A stretch of DNA of 64,000 nt from Trema orientale (taxonomy: Eukaryota > Streptophyta > Magnoliopsida > Rosales > Cannabaceae): contig JXTC01000001.1 in the NCBI GenBank assembly GCA_002914845.1, positions 4,903,958 to 4,967,957 on the forward strand. The letters are read 5' to 3'. Positions 57,966 through 64,000 of this stretch are shown in pieces (positions within the stretch are counted from its first letter, which is position 1; every line of letters starts with the position of its first letter). The notes beneath the pieces were generated by a model that was not told the origin of the DNA, searched no databases, and saw only the letters and a program-made list of their open reading frames with translations. Position numbers and translations under genes: made by a program.

Positions 57966-58373
57966 CTATATCTATATATATATTAAGCCTGAAGCTCAAA
58001 ACTCTGATAGCTTCTTTGATCACTATTTTATTTTAAAATTTTTAGAAAAATCTTAATTTTTTCATGATATAATTGGTCCTATCATTATTTTTCTTTGCTA
58101 TGAATGGTTGTAATATATACATGTATTATATAATATTGTATTTAATTTAATATTAATAATATCTTATAATAAATTTAGTTCATCGAATCGAACAAATGAT
58201 TGTGCTACATTCGTCTCATCAAAATAAATATAGAGAGAGATNATTCGTCTCATCAAAATAAATATAGAGATAAATATATTTTTTAATGATGAAATACATT
58301 GAACTTAATTATACATTAAGCTTAATGTATGCAATATTAATACAACTCGCGCAAAGCGCGGTATAACGACTAG
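57966..58373 (+). mobile_element. Non-autonomous Helitron, 408 bp
   Basis: Starts TCTATATCTATATATATATT (Helitron 5' TC end) after an A, and ends CTAG before a T, the A/T insertion site of these elements. About ten bases before the end is a GC-rich hairpin, CGCGC-AAA-GCGCG (58348-58360), the standard Helitron 3' signal. The body is AT-rich and holds a 33-bp tandem duplication (units starting ATTCGTCTCATCAAAATAAA at 58209 and 58243). No Rep/helicase. Confidence 0.85.
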
Positions 58374-58793
58374 TTTTGTATATAATACAAAATAAAGTTA
58401 TCTGACAAAAGTGTTTCTTTTTTTTTATATATATCAATGAAACTTTCAGGAAAAAATAAATATCACGGCTTACACGAACCTAAAAACTTCCGTTCTACTC
58501 CAAATTTCATATTCATCTAGAGTTTTATATGGCCTCTATTTGAACTTACCACGTCGTCAAGTGATCCCTATATCATTACGCCTGATTCTTTCTCCCTGTT
58601 TTTCTACTTCTTCCTTGCCATTTGCTGACGCCATGAGTTTTTGGGGCAATGGGTTCTCTTAAGATTTAATTTAAGAAATTAGAGTATGAAATTACTTAAA
58701 TTTTTACCTCAATCACTGCTTCGTAGATTAAAAAAAAAAAAAAAGCAGATCTGCAATCCTTTTCTTTGATTTTATGCAAACTTGAAATCCTTA

Positions 58794-59705
58794 GAGGTTG
58801 TTTGGCATCATAACTAAAAAATAATTTTTTATTTTTAAAAACAGAAAATTGTTCTCTAAAAACAAGTAAGGGTGTTTGGCATTGTACTCTGAGAACAGTT
58901 TTTAAAAAGAGAGTTAAAGAAAACAGGAAATTCAGAGAACAACAAAATGTTGTTTTCAAATTGTTTTCTTAACCTTTTTTTCTTTAAAAAAAAAATAAAT
59001 TTCTTTCATATGACCTTCATATATACATTTTCTCGTAACTTTCTCTCACATCATTTTCTCTCATCTCTTTCTCTCTCATAACTTTCTCTCTCATCACTTT
59101 CTCTCTCTTCATTCTCTCAATCCTCATTCTCTCTCATCACTTTCTCTCTCCTCATTCTATCTCATCACTTTCTTTATCCTCATTTTATTTCATCACTTTC
59201 TTTCTCATCATTTGTTATCCTTTTTTTTTTTTAATCACATTATATCTCCTTATTCTCTATTGCTACTTTGTTTTTTATAACTTTTTTTATCTTTATTTTC
59301 TATTCCCATGCATTCTTATCACTTTCTCTCTCTTGTGTGTTTTCATTAGTTTTTTTTTTCTCTTTTATCTTTCTCAATACTTTTTATTTCCCTATTCTTT
59401 CTTATCACTTTCTTTCTTATTATTATCTTTTGTTACCTTTTCTCTTGTGACTTTCTCTCTCCTCATTCCCTTACTTGAATTTATCTTTAGTTAATCTGTC
59501 TTGACTTTTTCTTTCTGAATATTTCTTTTTATAATACAAATATGATTTTTTATATTCATATAATTTTTTTCCCTAAAATATGTTTCTAGAAAACATTTGT
59601 CAAACACCCATTGTTTTCTGAAAACATTAAAAAATAGTTTTTGTTCTCATTTCTGAAAACACAACTCTGAAAACAGAAAACAAAAAACAAAGCCAAATAG
59701 ACCCC
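58794..59705 (-). mobile_element. TIR element family 3, copy 2 (inside the MULE)
   Basis: Inverted relative to 40050-41025 and similar along most of its length. Starts GAGGTTGTTTGGCATCAT and ends GCCAAATAGACCCC, with TTA before and TAA after. The interior is pyrimidine-rich CTCTCATCACTTTCT-like repeats on the plus strand. Confidence 0.75.
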
Positions 59706-60079
59706 TAATTTCCCCCCCATTTCCTCCCTACCTTAACTAGAACAATGACCTTTAAATATTCCATTAGCCTTTTATTTTTTATTTTTTTTCACTTCTTTCC
59801 TTTCCAGGTTATATACTTACCATACTGAGCACACGCTGGGCATGTGACGTTTGACAGTCATTTTGGATGGAGATGGTAAAAAAGGATCTAAATAAAACAA
59901 AATAGTAATACTGGAGAGTTAAAAGTTACGAAAAGAAAAAAAAAAAAGAATAGAGTGATATACTGTAGAAAGATTAGGGACCTAGATGATATTAACCCTT
60001 TATAGTATAATGTGTATTTGATTTTTGTAGGAATTTTTGTGGAGTATTTGTATAAAGGCAAAACGAGCTGAAGTTATAT

Positions 60080-61688
60080 TTCTAATTTGTGAATTTTTTT
60101 GTTGATTTGTTTGTATAAGTGGAATGTTTTTAGGATCGCGATTTTGTGATTTTGGTATGTTATTTTGTGGATGTGGTATTTTTTAATGATTGTTAGAATG
60201 GTGAAATCGTTATTTGTATAATTGAAGATTTCGAAATTATATGTCTAATCTAGCATTTTTAGATGTTCTGAATTCAGTGATGACCTCCGTTTCTTCATCT
60301 GAGGCTCCGGTAGAAAAGTCACTTTCTCAAGTGAACTTACTGGATTTCTTCATCTGAGACTCCAGTAAAAAAGTCACTTTCTCAAGTAGACTTACTGCGA
60401 TCCCGAAACGGCTATTTGAACACTCAAATGACTAACGGGAGTTTCTTCGAGCGTCTTTAGCTTGGTATAGCTACTATATTGAGGTAGAGGTTCAATTACC
60501 TGATTTCATATCTATTTTGATCTGTAATTGTATTAAGACTGATTTATGAAAAATCGTAATTTTACGATGATTTAATAAATTGTTAAAATATATTGGATTA
60601 TATTGGGATTAGACTGTATAGATTTTTATACTTATTATTATATTATAATTATGGGGTAAACAGCGGTGTGCTGCCCATGTTATAGTAAATCCTAGTATAA
60701 TGCCAAGTGAGATTTTAAAGCATGATTTGATTCATAGATGCATAGTTATTGTGAACTGTTACATGTTGTACATACCATAGGATCACACATTTGAGTTCCA
60801 TTATTGCATCATGGTAATTTAGATCGCTAGCGAGTTGCTGCAGTGCTAGGTAAAAGACCTAAGCTCACGCGTAAGTTTTCGGCTGATACACCTATGAGTA
60901 GTATCAGGATGCTAGGTACCTCTGCTACAGAGGTATAATAGGACTGTGAAGGGAAGATGAGAGCTCATTCATTCACATTAGTTGATGTATGATATGTATA
61001 ATCATGTGTTTCTGGTTTTGGCTTTGAATATGTGAATATTCAGGATATCAATTATTTTATAAAATTGGTTTATAAATAGATTTTGGAAAAGGTATTAACT
61101 ATGTAGGTTTGGTGAAATTTGCATCAATTAAAAAAAATAATTGAATTTGTACTGAGCATGTGAATGCTCATCCCCCTACTTCTCCCACTTTCAGGTATTT
61201 GTCTAACTGAGGTAGTAATCCAAGTGGTCTGCGTAGCTTATATTTGCAGTTCTACTATTGATCCCTGGTAGTGTTCATACTCTGTTATCTTTTTTTCTTT
61301 GTTCAATTATTTAGCCAAGATTAATAAGTGAATGTATGAGGATAATTTTGCTGTTAATTTGAGAACTTGAAATTGCAAGTAATTTTATGTAATATATTTT
61401 AGACATTGAACTAAAGATTTCAGTTAAACTTAATTTATCAAAGTTTATGATCTCTTAACAAGTTTCCAAAAGAGATAGCTGGAAATTTTCTTAAACTCTA
61501 ATAGGTATTTTTCTTAAGTAATTAAAACTAATAAGAGTTTTAATGATTATGAAATTTATAATGATTTCAGGATCAAAACGAAATTATCTAATACTTGATT
61601 TCTCTCAAATTTTTGTAAAATGACTTATTTTATTATATTTTCACATAAAATTACTAAAAGTCACGGCTTTGGATTTTCGGTCGTGACA
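60080..61688 (+). mobile_element. Ty3/gypsy-like LTR remnant
   Basis: The right end TTTTCGGTCGTGACA and the sequence after it (TTATAAGTGG) resemble the LTR end and degenerate primer region of plant chromovirus-type gypsy elements. Inside, TGAGCATGTGAATGCTCATC followed by CCCCCTACTTCTCCC is a phrase also common in such LTRs. The left boundary is not visible and no coding part follows, so boundaries are approximate. Confidence 0.45.
60288..60395. repeat. About 53-bp tandem duplication
   Basis: A unit starting TTTCTTCATCTGAGGCTCC and containing AAAAGTCACTTTCTCAAGT is present twice within the LTR remnant. Confidence 0.75.
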
Positions 61689-62842
61689 TTATAAGTGGGT
61701 TTTAGGTTAATTGACATAGTGTTTGAATTTGTTGTATTTGGGGATTTTGGGTATTGTGTAGGTTTCTATGAGGTTTTAGTTGTGTTAAGGTTTATATGAT
61801 TTAGGACTTGAGTATGTGGTTTAATTCAAAAAGTGCTTTGAGTTCAGGAAATGTGATATATGAGTCTGAGATTTGTGGTTTGTGGTTTGATTTTAGGATT
61901 CGAGATTTGAGTTTGGAATTATTAGGATATGTAAGAATTTTTCGTTGCTTTATTATAAATATGTGGAATTGTGGATGAATATGTAGATGACAATGTGTGA
62001 AAATGTGTTTATGGCTGTAGTTATATTAGTGAAAGTTGGAAATATATTTGTGGTTATGTATATATGTGGTAGGTTATATATTTGGTTTTTTGGATTCCAT
62101 TTTTGTTGTATTTGTGAACATTGGTTATATATATTATGTTTGATTTTATAATATGGATTTGTAGATTTAGGAGAAAAAAAGATAATGTAATTAACATAAA
62201 CATTTAAAGATAAGAAAGAATTAACAAAAGCAATAAAAAGTAAGAAATAATTATGGATAATAACTAATATATATAATATGTAAGTAATAAATAAATTAAT
62301 AACGAAATAAAAAAATAATAAAGAACAAATCCCAAATTTGAATAATTAAAAAAAGCAAGAAAAATTAACAAATAATTATTGATAATAATTAAAATTTTAT
62401 GTATTATATAAATTTAATTAAAACTAAATAATAAATAAATTAATATTGAATAAGAAAATAATAAATAAAAAACCTAAATTTGAATATTGCAAAAAAAAAA
62501 AAAATTAAAAATTAATTATTGATAATAATTAAAATTATATGTAATGTCTAAGTAATAGATATATTAATAATGATTAAGAAAATAATAAATAACAAAATCA
62601 GTCATAATTAAAATATAATAATGGACTAAATAAATAAAAAAATAGAAATAACAATCTAAAACTTTACTTCGATTTGGGCACACATATGTGACCTTTTTTT
62701 TTTTTTTGGTATGAATGCGTACACTTCACTATAATTTTTAACCTCAGACCGGCCCTTTCAGAGTTGGTGACTTTTTATTGTAGTCACTTAGGTGAGATCT
62801 TAAATGGGTCATTTGTGAAATTAGAAAAAATACGGTATTTTT
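61689..62842. other. Strand-asymmetric low-complexity region, no gene seen
   Basis: 61690-62160 is rich in G and T with few C on the plus strand; 62160-62660 is extremely A-rich with AATAAATAA-like words. No conserved coding signature. A T run at 62695-62709 may mark a further small retroposon, with only weak flanking similarity (GTGACCTTTTT and GTGACTTTTTA). Confidence 0.45.
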
Positions 62843-63180
62843 GAAAAGAATTGGAAAAATACGGTGCTTTTGTGCTTTTCACGGTGCGGTATAGTTTTTA
62901 TTAGAAAAATACCGTTTTTTAAAAAATATTTATAAAAATACCATTTTTTAAAATAGTAACTAGTTTTTAGTAACCAGTTTCTAACTAGTAACCGAAGATA
63001 TTTATAACTGACATATAATTGGTAACCAGTTTCCAGTAACCAGTTTCTAGAAACTGGTAACCAGTAACTATCTTAAAAGTGGTAATTTTCTAAATATTTT
63101 TTAAAAAGTGATATTTTCCTAATTAAAACTGTACGAAAACTGGAAAAAATTGTGACTTCCGTATTTTTGTAATTCTTTTC
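62843..63180. mobile_element. Fold-back element, 338 bp
   Basis: The left arm (62843 to about 62990) and right arm (about 63035-63180) are inverted copies: GAAAAGAATT at the left end matches AATTCTTTTC at the right. Inside, TTTTTTAAAAAATATTTA and AAATATTTTTTAAAAA correspond. The centre is built of GTAACCAGTTTCT words and their complements. Confidence 0.7.
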
Positions 63181-63819
63181 ATTTTTTATAGGTATAAGTG
63201 TAAGAAACCCCTAAATAATCCCGTCTGGACAATTTGATAATGTTCTTTTTACATATTATATGTAGCTTTGTCTACTTATCATTTTATATTGTAGATATTT
63301 CATATGTATCTTTCTCTGATTATCCGCGTATGTACTATATATAATACAAGTTGCACATTTACGGGAGATTGTGGGAGATGCAGCTGAAATTTTTGCATGA
63401 ATGAAACGATAATATGGATTTAGAAACATACAATAGGTTAAGAACAATCCTAAATGCGGTATGGTCTTAGGCTTTAGAATTGGAGTGAAAAGGTGGATTT
63501 AGGATACTTTGTACTTATGCATATTACATGCATACCTGTACGTAAGAAGTTTGTTGTTTTTTGAAACAGTCATAAGTTGACAATTGAAAAGAGTTAGACG
63601 AAATTAAGACGTCGTACGTCCCCATAGTACTTGTCTGCCATTGAGGATTTTATTGATAGGCGAGTCGAGAATAGGTAAGATACGTTGGTTTTGAAAATGT
63701 TTGCAGCAGAAGAATATGAATTATAAAAAAATTATAAAATAATAATAGTTCATATGAATATCAAAATCTTAACCTAATATGTTAATTCAACAAACATGAT
63801 GAGAGAATAAAATATTTAC
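63181..63819. other. Spacer, no gene seen
   Basis: AT-rich sequence without a recognised feature. Confidence 0.35.
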
Positions 63820-64000
63820 CTTTTGAAATGATTGGGACGATTCCAAGCTTTCCTCTTTGACGCCTTTAAATCTTTCAGACTACGACTCACACGAAGGACC
63901 AGACGTGTAGGTATATGGAAGAGAATAGGAATTTCTATAATGATGGATGTTTTTTCTTATTCTTACTTTTGGTCTCAACACATGAGAGCAAAACTTTTCT
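63820..64000 (-). other. Possible exon edge of a minus-strand gene running off the right end
   Basis: On the minus strand one frame stays open from the window edge to 63820 (about 60 codons) and ends with LKASKRKAWNRPNHFK, followed at once by a good donor-like GGTAAATATT. The segment is less AT-rich than its flanks. No family is recognised and such a frame could occur by chance, or could be part of a transposon LTR. Confidence 0.2.

Larger units (their letters stand above)
57336..59998. mobile_element. Non-autonomous Mutator-like element (MULE) with long TIRs
   Basis: TTTATAGTA flanks the element exactly at 57327-57335 and 59999-60007, a 9-bp target duplication typical of Mutator. The termini GGGTTAATATTACCTAGG and its inverted partner (minus strand GGGTTAATATCATCTAGG) continue as inverted repeats for about 190 bp (57336-57530 against 59800-59998). 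No MuDR transposase is seen. The interior contains a Helitron (57966-58373) and a TIR element (58794-59705), both later insertions, and 57540-57965 of unclassified sequence. Confidence 0.85.

Noticed and set aside
62695-62780. Possible small retroposon with T run
   Set aside because: The flanking similarity is short and T-rich and could be chance; mentioned only within the spacer entry.

Overview
This is nuclear DNA from a flowering plant, very probably a eudicot. It is strongly AT-rich, with one spliced plant cell-wall gene, the start of a plant-specific transcription factor gene, and a dense mix of plant transposon families. I cannot name the species from the sequence. There is one 149-base assembly gap (7870-8018) and two single N bases (18666, 58242).

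Two host genes can be supported, both on the minus strand. At the left edge (1-290) is the N-terminal part of an IBH1-like atypical bHLH regulator; its gene continues beyond the window. At 41451-47267 is a complete two-exon type I pectin methylesterase: signal peptide, inhibitor-like pro-region, two RRLL processing motifs and an intact catalytic domain. Its 4.17 kb intron carries at least two MITEs. A possible exon edge of a third minus-strand gene lies at the right end (63820-64000) but is weak.

Everything else is transposon-derived or featureless AT-rich spacer. In order: a long-TIR MITE (1664-2198), a 5'-truncated LINE (3116-3597), two further MITEs, an LTR-retroelement remnant with a tRNA-Met primer site (about 6000-7135), a decayed CACTA/En-Spm transposon (10023-12907), a probable solo LTR (13089-14435), a solo Copia LTR with an expanded minisatellite (15544-16506), and a LINE-like fragment with a MITE next to it. 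A nested complex follows (20616-34402): a hAT-like element interrupted by a full-length dead Copia element and by a Ty3/gypsy LTR, itself interrupted by a second gypsy element. Further right are tandem repeats, TIR elements, the pectinesterase, several fold-back elements, a LINE-derived retroposon, a tRNA-derived SINE, a MULE (57336-59998) holding a small Helitron and another TIR element, and a gypsy LTR remnant.

No new multi-gene system was found. The most unusual signals are a recurring scar type (short insertions ending in poly(A), flanked by 10-16 bp direct repeats, at up to six sites), the enhancer-like minisatellite in the solo Copia LTR, the duplicated hAT end around the nested gypsy elements, and an 11-bp minisatellite with higher-order periodicity. 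The two host genes have no visible functional link beyond both belonging to families that affect cell growth.
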